In this document: one piece after another, positions 52,668 to 60,841 of the stretch | How the letters are laid out: the number at the start of each line of letters is the position of its first letter | Position numbering within the stretch: the first letter of the stretch is position 1 | Assembly (NCBI RefSeq): GCF_010686705.1 | Contig: NZ_JAAGWY010000004.1 | Coordinates: 1-64,000, forward strand | Source: Leifsonia tongyongensis | GTDB taxonomy: Bacteria > Actinomycetota > Actinomycetes > Actinomycetales > Microbacteriaceae | Length of the DNA: 64,000 nucleotides | Direction of reading: 5' to 3' | The notes under the pieces: model-generated | Told to the model about the DNA's origin: nothing | The model's input: only the letters and a program-made list of their open reading frames with translations | Database searches by the model: none | Position numbers and translations under genes: made by a program

Positions 52668-54158
52668 TCAGGCGCCCGGGGCCGCGACCTCCACGACGCC
52701 TTCCTCCGGTAGCGCATCCGCGAACGCGAGCTTCGGCACGAAGAACAGCAGCACGGCGGCGACGAGCGCGCCGAGGCCGCAGATCGTCCAGACCAGCATG
52801 TAGCCGAAGAGGCTGGCCGCGGTCGCCGTGACCGCCGTCGCTCCGGTGAGCAGCACGACCCCGAACACGGCCGAGGCGAAGGATCCGCCGATGGTCTTGG
52901 TGGTGTTGGTGAGGGCGGCGGCGATCCCCGTCTGTCCGCGTGGGGCTGCGGCAGCAGCAGCCGCCGGGAGCGCACCGACGAGAGCTCCCGAGCCGATGCC
53001 CGCGATGGCCATGTTCATGATCACCTGCCAGGTCTCCTGGTGGAACGGCAGGAACAGCAGGTACCCGATCGCGACGAGGAAGGATGCGCCGATCAGCGCC
53101 ACACGCGGCTTCGCCCACTTCGACACCAGGGGGAAGAGCAGCGCACCGACGATCATCGAGACGAGATAGACGCCGATCAGGGTCGACCGGTCGCTCGCGT
53201 CGAGGCCGAGCCCGTAGCCGTTCTTCGGGTCGGTGCCGGCGAAGGTGCTGAGGGGCGCCTGCGCACCGAGCAGGCTGATCCCGATGAGACCGGCAGTCAG
53301 TTGCACCGGCCACATGTTCGGCTGCCGGAACACGCGGATGTCGATCGCGGGGTCGTCCTGACGGAGCTCGTACCGCACGAACGGCACGATGGCCGCGACC
53401 CCGATGACGATGAGCGCCCAGACCCAGACGGCACCGGGGCCGTTGATGCGCAGGAAGGTGAGGCCGGAGGTGATCAGCAGGAGCGAGAGAGTCAGCATGG
53501 TGAAGCCGACGATGTCGAGGCGGCGCTTGCCCGGCATCGGCTCCGATTCGGGCACACCGAACCAGATCGCGAAGAAGACGAGGGAAACCGCGATGGCCGG
53601 CACGATGAGGGTCAGCTGCACGTTCTGGCCGAAGGCGCTGAACAGCCTGCCCGCCGCCAGCGCGCCCACGATAGCGCCCACCTCGAGTGCCACGACGAGG
53701 AGGCCCGCGGCACGGCGGGTGCGCGAGGCGGCCGTACCGGTGCGCCGTCCGCGATCGAAGATGAGCGCGATCTCGAGCGGCAGCCAGACCGTGTAGAAGC
53801 CCTGGAGAGCGAATGCGATGAGGTAGGTCGAGAAGCTGCCCGCGAACGCGATGCCCCACGAGGCCAGCGCCGTGACCACCGTCGAGACGAGCAGGATGCG
53901 CTTGTGGCCGAACATGTCGCCCAGCTTCGCGAGCACGGGAACGACCAGCGCGGAGAGCAGCAGCTGGGCCGCCTCGAACCAGTTGTAGTCGGCGTCGTGG
54001 ATGCCGAGATGCTTGACGATGTCTGAGATGAGCGGGACGTAGTAGCCCTGCAGGATCCCGCTCGTGATCTCCACCAGGAACAGCCACCCGATCAGGCCGG
54101 CGGTGATGCCGATCGTGCGGCTCGTGCGGGCTCGGGCGCCCGTCGTCGTTGACGTCAT
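52668..54158 (-). CDS. DHA2-type MFS drug transporter
   Basis: 496 residues, 14 membrane helices. LAKLGDMFGHKRILLVS is MFS motif A. VALEVGAIVGALAAGRLF matches the antiporter-type glycine-rich fifth helix. It is divergent from the phosphoribosyltransferase gene with 47 bp between starts. It probably exports drugs or metabolites by proton antiport. Confidence 0.83.
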   Translation of the reverse strand: MTSTTTGARARTSRTIGITAGLIGWLFLVEITSGILQGYYVPLISDIVKHLGIHDADYNWFEAAQLLLSALVVPVLAKLGDMFGHKRILLVSTVVTALASWGIAFAGSFSTYLIAFALQGFYTVWLPLEIALIFDRGRRTGTAASRTRRAAGLLVVALEVGAIVGALAAGRLFSAFGQNVQLTLIVPAIAVSLVFFAIWFGVPESEPMPGKRRLDIVGFTMLTLSLLLITSGLTFLRINGPGAVWVWALIVIGVAAIVPFVRYELRQDDPAIDIRVFRQPNMWPVQLTAGLIGISLLGAQAPLSTFAGTDPKNGYGLGLDASDRSTLIGVYLVSMIVGALLFPLVSKWAKPRVALIGASFLVAIGYLLFLPFHQETWQVIMNMAIAGIGSGALVGALPAAAAAAAPRGQTGIAAALTNTTKTIGGSFASAVFGVVLLTGATAVTATAASLFGYMLVWTICGLGALVAAVLLFFVPKLAFADALPEEGVVEVAAPGA

Positions 54159-54205
54159 TGCAGGATGCTAACAGCACGGCGGAGCGCTCCCGGTACGGTA
54201 GATGG

Positions 54206-54730
54206 ATGGCCACCGGAATCGACGAATCAGGAACCACCGTCCTCGGCGAAACGGAGCGGGAGGTGCTGGGCTGGCTCGAGTTCGGCGAGGCCGCCAGGCA
54301 CCTCGCTTCCGAGGTCGTGGAGAGCGGATTCGCACCCGATCTGGTCATCGCGATCGCCCGTGGCGGGCTGCTCCTCGCCGGCGCCATGTCGTACGCCCTC
54401 GGCATCAAGTCGTGCGGGGCGCTCAATGTCGAGTTCTATACCGGAGTCGATTCTCGCCTGCCCGAGCCGGTCGTCCTGCCGCCCATGATCGACAAGACCG
54501 CACTCGACGCGAAGCGTGTCCTTCTCGTCGACGACGTCTCCGATTCGGGGCGCACCCTGGCGATGGTCGTGGCGCTGATCGAGGCGAGCGGCGCGGAGGT
54601 CCGAACCGCCTGTCTCTACACCAAACCGCGGACTGTGCTCGAGCCGGATTTCTTCTGGCGGCGCACCGCACGCTGGATCACCTTTCCGTGGTCGGCGCTG
54701 CCACCCGTGACGGCCACGACCGGGGCGTAG
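54206..54730 (+). CDS. Phosphoribosyltransferase
   Basis: 174 residues from ATG 54206. The PRPP-binding loop VLLVDDVSDSGRTLAMV (about 111-127) is complete. VIAIARGGLLLAGAMSYALG is typical of the xanthine/hypoxanthine/purine-like PRTase subgroup. Substrate base is undetermined. Seven bases separate it from ung. Confidence 0.85.
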   Translation: MATGIDESGTTVLGETEREVLGWLEFGEAARHLASEVVESGFAPDLVIAIARGGLLLAGAMSYALGIKSCGALNVEFYTGVDSRLPEPVVLPPMIDKTALDAKRVLLVDDVSDSGRTLAMVVALIEASGAEVRTACLYTKPRTVLEPDFFWRRTARWITFPWSALPPVTATTGA

Positions 54731-54736
54731 GCCGCA

Positions 54737-55432
54737 GTGGTGCCCAAGACCCTCGACGAGCTGGCCGCCGACGGCTCGATGGACCCCGGTTGGGCACGCG
54801 CACTGCACCCGGTCGCGGACCGGATCGCAGCCATGGGGGATTTCCTGCGCGCCGAGACGGCCGCGGGCCGCGGCTACCTGCCGTCCGGGCAGAACGTGCT
54901 GCGTGCGTTCGCGGCTCCGCTCGACGACGTGCGGGTGCTCATCGTCGGCCAGGATCCGTACCCGACGCCCGGTCACCCGATCGGCCTCTCGTTCGCGGTG
55001 GAGCGCCATGTCCGTCCGCTGCCGCGCAGCCTGCAGAACATCTTCACGGAGCTGCGCTCCGACCTGGGGCTCACGCCGCCCGCTCACGGCGACCTCACCG
55101 CCTGGAGCCGCCACGGCGTCATGCTGCTGAACAGGGTGCTCACGGTTCGCCCGGGCGAGCCTGCGTCGCACCGGGGGAAGGGTTGGGAGCAGGTCACCGA
55201 CCACGCCATCCGGATGCTCGTCGAGCGGGACAAGCCCCTCGTCGCGATCCTGTGGGGCCGGGACGCCGGCACTCTGAAGCCGATGCTCGGTGCGACGCCG
55301 GTGATCGAGTCCGCGCATCCGAGCCCCTTGTCCGCGTCGCGCGGATTCTTCGGCTCCCGGCCGTTCTCCCGCGCGAACGACCTGCTCGTGAGTCTGGGTG
55401 CCGAACCGGTCGACTGGACCCTGGATCCCTGA
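54737..55432 (+). CDS. ung: Uracil-DNA glycosylase
   Basis: 231 residues. The catalytic motif [16 protein letters not shown] and the His motif [18 protein letters not shown] are both intact. GTG start at 54737 or 54740. It removes uracil from DNA for base-excision repair. Confidence 0.95.
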   Translation: MVPKTLDELAADGSMDPGWARALHPVADRIAAMGDFLRAETAAGRGYLPSGQNVLRAFAAPLDDVRVLIVGQDPYPTPGHPIGLSFAVERHVRPLPRSLQNIFTELRSDLGLTPPAHGDLTAWSRHGVMLLNRVLTVRPGEPASHRGKGWEQVTDHAIRMLVERDKPLVAILWGRDAGTLKPMLGATPVIESAHPSPLSASRGFFGSRPFSRANDLLVSLGAEPVDWTLDP

Positions 55433-55476
55433 AAGCCGCTCGTTACGCGACCGAAACAGGGCAGGCGTAAACTCGC

Positions 55477-56058
55477 ATGGTGCTTGAGGAGGAATACGAG
55501 ACGCGCCGCGAGCTGCCGCGACACCTGCGCAAGCCTGCGCCCGCCGAGACGCCGTTCGAATTCACCATCCGGGATGCGGTGCCGGCCGACCTCCCGTGGG
55601 TTCGCGAGATCTACAACCACTACGTCGCGAACAGTACGGTCACGTTCGACGAAGACGCGATGACGTTGCGGGAGTGGAAGTCGAAGTTCGCCTACCTGCA
55701 GAAGCTGAACATGCCGTTCATCGTCGCGGTGTCGCCGAGCGGGCAGATCCTCGGGTACGCGCTCGTCTCGCCGTGGAAGCAGAAGCGTGCCTACCGGTTC
55801 ACGGTCGAGAACTCGATCTACCTGGGCGCGGCATCCACGGGCAAGGGCCTCGGGCCGGTGCTGATGCAGGCACTGATCGACAAGTCGAAGGCGGCCGGCC
55901 TCAAAGAGATGATCGCGGTGATCGCCGACAAGGGCGCCGAAGCATCCATCAAGATGCACGAGAATTTCGGGTTCACCGAGATCGGACGGATGGGACGGGT
56001 CGGCTACAAGTTCGACCGCTGGCTCGGCACCGTGCTGATGCAGAAGTCCCTCAAATAA
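55477..56058 (+). CDS. GNAT N-acetyltransferase, phosphinothricin-acetyltransferase-like
   Basis: 193 residues. After a 25-residue N-terminal extension, TIRDAVPADLPWVREIYNHYV and FIVAVSPSGQILGYALVSPWKQKRAYRFTVENSIYL match the Pat/Yncа-like GNAT group; GKGLGPVLMQALID holds the acetyl-CoA loop. Relatives acetylate Met-like or phosphinothricin-like amines. Substrate is not certain. Confidence 0.82.
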   Translation: MVLEEEYETRRELPRHLRKPAPAETPFEFTIRDAVPADLPWVREIYNHYVANSTVTFDEDAMTLREWKSKFAYLQKLNMPFIVAVSPSGQILGYALVSPWKQKRAYRFTVENSIYLGAASTGKGLGPVLMQALIDKSKAAGLKEMIAVIADKGAEASIKMHENFGFTEIGRMGRVGYKFDRWLGTVLMQKSLK

Positions 56059-56146
56059 CGATTTCGCATTCGCCCGCCGTCGCCGTGTGCGATCGGCTAG
56101 TCTCCTCGTGACGGGTTCGTTCGGGCATACATGCCCTGGGGGGAAT

Positions 56147-57205
56147 ATGCGACGTACGCGCATCATAGCGGCACTGCTTACGATGCCCTTCGTCGCGCTG
56201 CTCGCGGCGTGCGCACCCAGCGCGCCGCCTGCCGCCCTCCCCGCCTCGGCGCCCGTCGCCAGCTCGACGCCCACGCCGACGTCGCCTGTCGCGACGGGGC
56301 CGACCCTGCGTGTGAACACGACCTGCGACGACCTGGTGCCCCCGGCGATGGTCCAGCAGCTGGCGGGTAAGGCCCTGTCCACGGTGGTGCCGACGGGGAC
56401 GACCTCGCCGACTTCGTTCGGCAACGCGCGGGTCGGTGCTCTCGAATGTCGGTGGTCAGACGGGGGCACGCCGGGCTTCGATGGAATAGCCCTGTATCTG
56501 ACGGTCGGCCCAGACGTGACGCGCGACGGCTTCGACTACTATCTCCACGGAGAGAGTGGCGGGGACGCGAAACCGTCCACGGTGGGTCCAGACGCCTATC
56601 TCATGTCCCAGGGCGGCACGCCGGTCGGGTTCGTGTTCCTCACCGCGCACTACGGCGTCAGTGCATACGTCTACAAGCCTGCTGCGGTCACGCTCGCGCC
56701 GACCGCTGCGTCGACCCTGCTCGAGCATGTGTACGGAATCGTCTCGGCTCTCCCAGCGCCGGCCCCTTTGTGGAGGCCGACCCCGGACCTCCGCGGCACA
56801 ACAGGCTGTGACGGCCTTGCGACCGCCGGTCAGGTTGCAACAACGGTAGGGCTGGACAGCCCTCGTGTCGTGAAAGACGACGGGGGAGAATACTCGACGT
56901 CACTCTTCGACATCGATCGGCAGGTCGGCGGCTACTGGTGCGTTTGGGTGTCCGACACGGGATCCAGCGCATATGCGAGCGTGGCAATACTTCCCGGAGG
57001 CGCCAGCTTTGCGCCCAAGGCCAGAGTCGCAGGCTCGCGCGATATCGCAGGGCTCGGCGACTCGGCGTTCGTCAGCCCGGATGGGCGCCTGGACGTGATA
57101 GCCGCCAACGGTTGGATTCAGCTGGGGGACCCCGGAGCGACCGAGGAGCAGCTGGTCGCACTCGCTCGCACGGTGCTTCAGAACAACGGTTACCAGGGAG
57201 GATGA
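56147..57205 (+). CDS. Putative lipoprotein, first of two
   Basis: 352 residues from ATG 56147. N-terminal lipoprotein signal ends LLAAC (lipobox). Then comes a Pro/Ser/Thr linker (about 22-55) and two similar halves, each opening with a Cys-Asp pair (NTTCDDLVPPAMV; GTTGCDGLATAGQV). Function unknown. Its stop overlaps the ATG of the second lipoprotein (ATGA). Confidence 0.7.
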   Translation: MRRTRIIAALLTMPFVALLAACAPSAPPAALPASAPVASSTPTPTSPVATGPTLRVNTTCDDLVPPAMVQQLAGKALSTVVPTGTTSPTSFGNARVGALECRWSDGGTPGFDGIALYLTVGPDVTRDGFDYYLHGESGGDAKPSTVGPDAYLMSQGGTPVGFVFLTAHYGVSAYVYKPAAVTLAPTAASTLLEHVYGIVSALPAPAPLWRPTPDLRGTTGCDGLATAGQVATTVGLDSPRVVKDDGGEYSTSLFDIDRQVGGYWCVWVSDTGSSAYASVAILPGGASFAPKARVAGSRDIAGLGDSAFVSPDGRLDVIAANGWIQLGDPGATEEQLVALARTVLQNNGYQGG

Positions 57206-57969
57206 GCGTCGTGCCGACGATTCATCGAAATGTGCTCGTGAAGCGCGTTTCGGTTATCTGCCTGGCGGCGGGTGTCGCCGCGCTCGCGCTTTCGGGATGT
57301 GCCGGATCGGAACCGACGGCCCAGGCCATCCCGGCGGGAGCGGCCTCGGCCACGCCGACTGCGTCAGCCCTCGGATCCGACACACCGACGCGGCAAACCC
57401 CTGCGGTAGATACGCCGACTCCGCCACTCGTGGAATCGGACGCCCCGCCGCCCGCGCCACCCGTTGCATCCGCGCCCCCCTCTCCGCCCGCGCCGGCGCT
57501 TCACGTGCCGACGGCGTGCAAGGCACTCATCCCCCTGTCCGCGATCCTCGACGATGCAGGCGAAACGGTGGATCCGACCGCCTTCGCGCCGGGGCTGACC
57601 CCTCCGAGCTTCGCGGACACCTCGAACGGCGCACTCCGGTGCCTGTGGGCCGGCTACGACGTCTACGATCCTGCGACGGCGGCGATCGAGATCAGCATCG
57701 TTCCGCGCGTCTCTCGCGCCGTCTTCGACGCGTATCGCGCCGGCATCGGGTGGCCGGAGACCGTATCGTCGGTCGCGCCCGACGCGTACACCTACTGCAC
57801 GACGGCTGGGCACGTGTGCGGGTTCCACGAGCTCACGCCCGACTACGCGATCGTCGGCTTCGCCTGGAACCTCCACACGAAGCCACCGGAAGGAGTACGG
57901 GCGTCTGCGCAGGATCTGCTGCGACGAGTCAACAGCGTCGTCGCCACGCTCCCTGCGCCAAAGCCATAG
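57202..57969 (+). CDS. Putative lipoprotein, second of two
   Basis: 255 residues with lipobox LSGC around residue 33, a long Pro/Thr-rich linker (about 35-105), and one domain that aligns with the halves of the upstream protein (PTACKALIPLSAIL...CLWAGYDVYD). The pair is therefore likely a duplication. Function unknown; surface anchored. Confidence 0.7.
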   Translation: MSVVPTIHRNVLVKRVSVICLAAGVAALALSGCAGSEPTAQAIPAGAASATPTASALGSDTPTRQTPAVDTPTPPLVESDAPPPAPPVASAPPSPPAPALHVPTACKALIPLSAILDDAGETVDPTAFAPGLTPPSFADTSNGALRCLWAGYDVYDPATAAIEISIVPRVSRAVFDAYRAGIGWPETVSSVAPDAYTYCTTAGHVCGFHELTPDYAIVGFAWNLHTKPPEGVRASAQDLLRRVNSVVATLPAPKP

Positions 57970-58027
57970 CGATCAGGCTGACACGCGGACGGCCTGGTCT
58001 GCCACGCGACGTTCCGCACTGACTAAG

Positions 58028-58585
58028 GTGTCGTTCGTGACCACCGTGACCCCCGCGAACGACAAGGCAACCGCATCCGCCGTAGCGACACCGCCGAACC
58101 TGCCGCTGCGCAAACGCCCGATCGACATCTTCTTCCTCGTGATGTTCTCGCTGTTCATCGTGACCTGCATCATCAGCGATGCGATTCCGACACTGGGCAT
58201 TCCACAGACGGCGACGACCCACAACCTGTTCGCGCAATGGAACTACACGTACTCCTCGCAGTACGACCCGCTGTACGAGAATCCGCCGATCTGGCTGCGG
58301 TTCATCACCGGCACCTCCGCATTCATCTACCTGCCGTTCTACGTGCTGCTCAACATCTGCCTGGTCAAGGGATACAACTGGATCCAGCTGCCCAGTGTCA
58401 TCTACGCGACCATGATCATCAGCCTCACGGCCATCCCGATCTTCGGGGTCGAGTTCTTCGGCGACGCCGCCCAGCGCACCCCGCAGCCGATCATCTTCCT
58501 GCTCTACAACGGGCCGTACGTGCTGGTCCCGCTGCTGCTGCTGATCCGGATGCGCAAACCGATGCCGTTCACGCGAAAGTTCTGA
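58028..58585 (+). CDS. EXPERA/emopamil-binding-like membrane protein
   Basis: 185 residues from GTG 58028. Four membrane helices after a Thr/Pro-rich N-terminus. DIFFLVMFSLFIVTCIISD, the acidic-aromatic loop and PSVIYATMIIS resemble the EXPERA domain shared by sterol isomerases and TMEM97-like proteins. Bacterial roles are unknown. Confidence 0.6.
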   Translation: MSFVTTVTPANDKATASAVATPPNLPLRKRPIDIFFLVMFSLFIVTCIISDAIPTLGIPQTATTHNLFAQWNYTYSSQYDPLYENPPIWLRFITGTSAFIYLPFYVLLNICLVKGYNWIQLPSVIYATMIISLTAIPIFGVEFFGDAAQRTPQPIIFLLYNGPYVLVPLLLLIRMRKPMPFTRKF

Positions 58586-58603
58586 ACCGGCCTGGGAGCT
58601 CGG

Positions 58604-58936
58604 TCAGGCGTGCCTCCCGCCGAGCTCCAGCAGCCCGACACCCCCGATGACGAGCACGATGCCGACGAGCTGCACCCAGGTGAGCGATTCGTGGAAGAAC
58701 AGCCACGAGATGAGGACGATCAGGACGACGCCGACCGCCGACCAGATCGCGTAGGCGACGCCGAGCGGGACGCCGCGGCTCAACGACTGCGAGAGGGCGA
58801 CGAACGAGACGATGTAGCCGGCGGCCACGATCAGCCACGCCCACCACTTGGCGTCCTCGCCGGAGGTGAACTTGAGGAACGTCGTCGCAACGACCTCGGT
58901 CACGATCGCGATGGCGAGGAATAGGTAACCCAGCAT
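58604..58936 (-). CDS. SMR-family multidrug efflux protein
   Basis: 110 residues from ATG 58936, four membrane helices. The essential Glu in the first helix is in AIVTEVVATTFLK, and WSAVGVVLIVLISWLFFHE is the third-helix signature of EmrE/QacC. It works as an antiparallel dimer coupled to protons. It diverges from the VOC gene. Confidence 0.92.
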   Translation of the reverse strand: MLGYLFLAIAIVTEVVATTFLKFTSGEDAKWWAWLIVAAGYIVSFVALSQSLSRGVPLGVAYAIWSAVGVVLIVLISWLFFHESLTWVQLVGIVLVIGGVGLLELGGRHA

Positions 58937-59004
58937 GGACGGTTGCTCCTGTCGTCGGGCGGATGCTCGATCTGGAAACACCGTACCGACCAGGAGGCGA
59001 AGTC

Positions 59005-59466
59005 ATGGGCGACATCGACGGGAACGGCGACATCCGCACGAACAACGAGATGGGCGGCGAGCGGCGGGTGCGGCAGCTGAGGGTCGTGGTGGAAGCGGAG
59101 GACTACGAGGCGGCGCTTGCGTTCTACCGGGACGTACTCGGACTCCCCGAACAGGAATCGTATTCGGGAGAGGGCGGCGCGCAGGTGGCGATCCTCGACG
59201 CCGGACGTGCGACGCTCGAGATCACCAACCCCGCCCAGAAGCGCATGATCGACGAGGTCGAGGTCGGACGACAGGTCGCGCCGCGCATCCGCCTCGCCTT
59301 CGAAGTCGCCGACACGGCCGGCGCGACCGAAGATCTGGTGGATGCGGGTGCAGCGCTCGTGGCGCCACCCACCGTTACGCCGTGGCAGTCCCTGAACGCG
59401 AGGCTGGACACCCCCGCCGGCCTGCACATCACCCTCTTCGAGGAGCGCGGCGGCGTCGAAAACTGA
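59005..59466 (+). CDS. VOC-family protein
   Basis: 153 residues from ATG 59005, chosen because AGGAGG lies 8 bases upstream; the frame extends to 58963. RVVVEAEDYEAALAFYRDVLGLPEQ and a second beta-rich half ending LDTPAGLHITLFEERGG give the glyoxalase/dioxygenase fold. Specific activity unknown. Confidence 0.82.
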   Translation: MGDIDGNGDIRTNNEMGGERRVRQLRVVVEAEDYEAALAFYRDVLGLPEQESYSGEGGAQVAILDAGRATLEITNPAQKRMIDEVEVGRQVAPRIRLAFEVADTAGATEDLVDAGAALVAPPTVTPWQSLNARLDTPAGLHITLFEERGGVEN

Positions 59467-59541
59467 GCGTTGCCTTTCACCCGGGTTCGGAAACCCCGGG
59501 GGTTTGGTTCGCGGTGGCTCGGGCGACCTAGATTGAAACCA

Positions 59542-59640
59542 ACGTCATCGACGGTTCGGACACCCGGGAAACGGGTGATCGGGCCGTGACGAGGCAGATG
59601 CGAAAACCGGGGCCGGCAGGGGAGACCTGCCGGCCCCGTC
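59542..59640 (+). ncRNA. Candidate structured small RNA
   Basis: A TAGATT -10-like hexamer (59530-59535) is followed by a segment with nested short inverted repeats (CACCCG...CGGGTG at about 59561-59577) and closed by the perfect hairpin at 59609-59637. No ORF fits. This is inference from layout; a terminator on the opposite strand is an alternative reading. Confidence 0.3.
59609..59637. terminator. Perfect 12-bp hairpin
   Basis: GGGGCCGGCAGG (59609-59620) pairs with CCTGCCGGCCCC (59626-59637) around a 5-nt loop. On the minus strand it is followed by GGTTTTCG, so it may be bidirectional. Confidence 0.65.
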
Positions 59641-59653
59641 CAACTGTGCTTGT

Positions 59654-59726
59654 TGGCGTCGCCGGTCCTCGCCCGGCGGCGCGTGGCTTCGCTGTGGCCC
59701 GACGCGACGGCCCTTCGCTACGCTGG
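59654..59726 (+). repeat. Dispersed GC-rich intergenic repeat, copy 2
   Basis: Matches copy 1 (49605-49666, reverse orientation) and copy 3 next to it. Core features are GTCCTCGCCCGGCG, GTGGCTTCGCTGTGGCCCGA and CGCGACGGCCCTTCGCTACG. Confidence 0.75.
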
Positions 59727-59730
59727 TTTC

Positions 59731-59802
59731 TGGCGTCGCCGGTCCCCGCCCGGCGCCGCGTGGCTTCGCTGCGGCCCGACGCGACGGCCCTTCGCTACGC
59801 GG
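59731..59802 (+). repeat. Dispersed GC-rich intergenic repeat, copy 3
   Basis: Direct repeat of copy 2 with an offset of 77 bp, differing at a few positions (GTCCCC for GTCCTC, GGCGCCG for GGCGGCG). Confidence 0.75.
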
Positions 59803-59884
59803 TACCGGTGGTAGCTCGATGGTGCTGCTGGCGCGCTGCATGGGAGCGATTCCGGGGAACCGCGGGCTGACGTAGCATCGGGGG

Positions 59885-60247
59885 ATGCAGGATGCGTCAC
59901 TCGAACGGCCCGCGAAGAACACCCCACTGCTCGCGCTCGCCGGGGTGGTGCACGCGGATGCGGACACGACCTACGCGGTGCTCGCCGAACTCGTCGCACC
60001 GCAGGGTGAGGGCGCAACCTTCCTCCGCGACGACGAGACGCGCACGCTTGTCGTGCAAGGCGGCTGGTGGTATCGCGGCGAATACCGTGTGCTCCCCGAC
60101 GAGGAGGGCGCGCGAGTCGAACACGAACTCGTCAACGTCGCCCGCACCGCTCATTGGGCCGGCCCGATCACCGGCCGCTCCGTGATCGCCGACACGCCCG
60201 CCCTGTTCCAGCAGCTCCTCACCGACCTCGTCGCGCGCGTCGAGTAG
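59885..60247 (+). CDS. SRPBCC-like small protein
   Basis: 120 residues with an alternating beta pattern: LLALAGVVHADADTTYAVLAELV, TRTLVVQGGWWYRGEYRVLPDE and ARVEHELVNVAR, then a C-terminal helix ALFQQLLTDLVARVE. This resembles the SRPBCC/START-like fold for hydrophobic ligands. Function unknown. A long hairpin follows directly after its stop. Confidence 0.6.
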   Translation: MQDASLERPAKNTPLLALAGVVHADADTTYAVLAELVAPQGEGATFLRDDETRTLVVQGGWWYRGEYRVLPDEEGARVEHELVNVARTAHWAGPITGRSVIADTPALFQQLLTDLVARVE

Positions 60248-60251
60248 CCCA

Positions 60252-60318
60252 GCCGCCGAGCACAGGGTTGTTCCCGTTATGAGTCGCTGATAACGGGAAC
60301 AGCCCTGTGCTCGGCGGC
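60252..60318. repeat. 29-bp inverted repeat hairpin
   Basis: The arms 60252-60280 (GCCGCCGAG...CGTTAT) and 60290-60318 pair over 29 bp with a single G-T type mismatch and a 9-nt loop. It lies between the SRPBCC stop and the tail of the ABC-ATPase pseudogene, so it could end both transcripts, but it is much longer than the other terminators here. Confidence 0.8.
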
Positions 60319-60770
60319 GTGGGGCTGGAGGGCGGCGCGGGCGGTGCGGGGGCTGCGGTCGTGGCGGTCGTGCGCTCTGTCGAATTCTGTCGGCTGGACG
60401 TTGGTCTTGCGGGCGATCAGTTGCTGGAGGGACACCGGCGACAGCTCGAGTCCCGCAGCGACGGCCTCGGCACGCTCGGCGGGGCTCAGTGCGCCGAGGG
60501 TGACGGAGGCGAGCCCGCCGATCCCTTCGCGGTGGAGCACGTCGCGGCCGGCGGCAAACGCGTCGACGGCGCCGCGCGAACCGACGACGGTGGTGGCCGA
60601 CCCGCGCACGGCGTCGGCTTGGTCTTGCCGGCGCCGTTGCGGCCGAGCAGCCCTTAGATGCGGTTCGGCTTCACGGTGAAGCTGACATCATCGATGGCCG
60701 TGAAGGACCCGAAGCGCTTGGTGAGTCCGTCGACGCGAATGGCCGGGGCGATGGAGGCCGTGGTGGTCAT
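60277..60770 (-). pseudogene. Degraded ABC transporter ATPase gene
   Basis: From ATG 60770 the minus strand reads a normal ATPase start (MTTTASIAPAIRVDGLTKRF, then DDVSFTVKPNRI), meets an in-frame TAA at 60653-60655, resumes as GLLGRNGAGKT (Walker A) and then jumps, with a frame change, to QADAVRGSATTVVGS and a C-terminal tail containing SLQQLIARKT. The whole region between Walker A and the C-terminus (signature, Walker B) is gone. Premature stop plus internal deletion make it non-functional. Confidence 0.75.
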
Positions 60771-60841
60771 GCGCTGACCCCTTCTGTGGCGATCGTTGAC
60801 GAGTTTGTCAATACCCGAAGATCCGCGGATAGTCTCTCCAC

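Larger units (their letters stand above)
59467..59884. other. 418-bp intergenic region with repeats
   Basis: Between the VOC and SRPBCC genes. It holds an AAACCCCGGGGGTTT palindrome (59491-59505), a possible promoter and structured RNA (59530-59640), and two copies of the dispersed repeat. I see no credible coding frame. Confidence 0.6.

Noticed and set aside
60301-60657. Plus-strand open frame opposite the ABC-ATPase remnant
   Set aside because: Gly-rich shadow of the minus-strand pseudogene, with no motif of its own.
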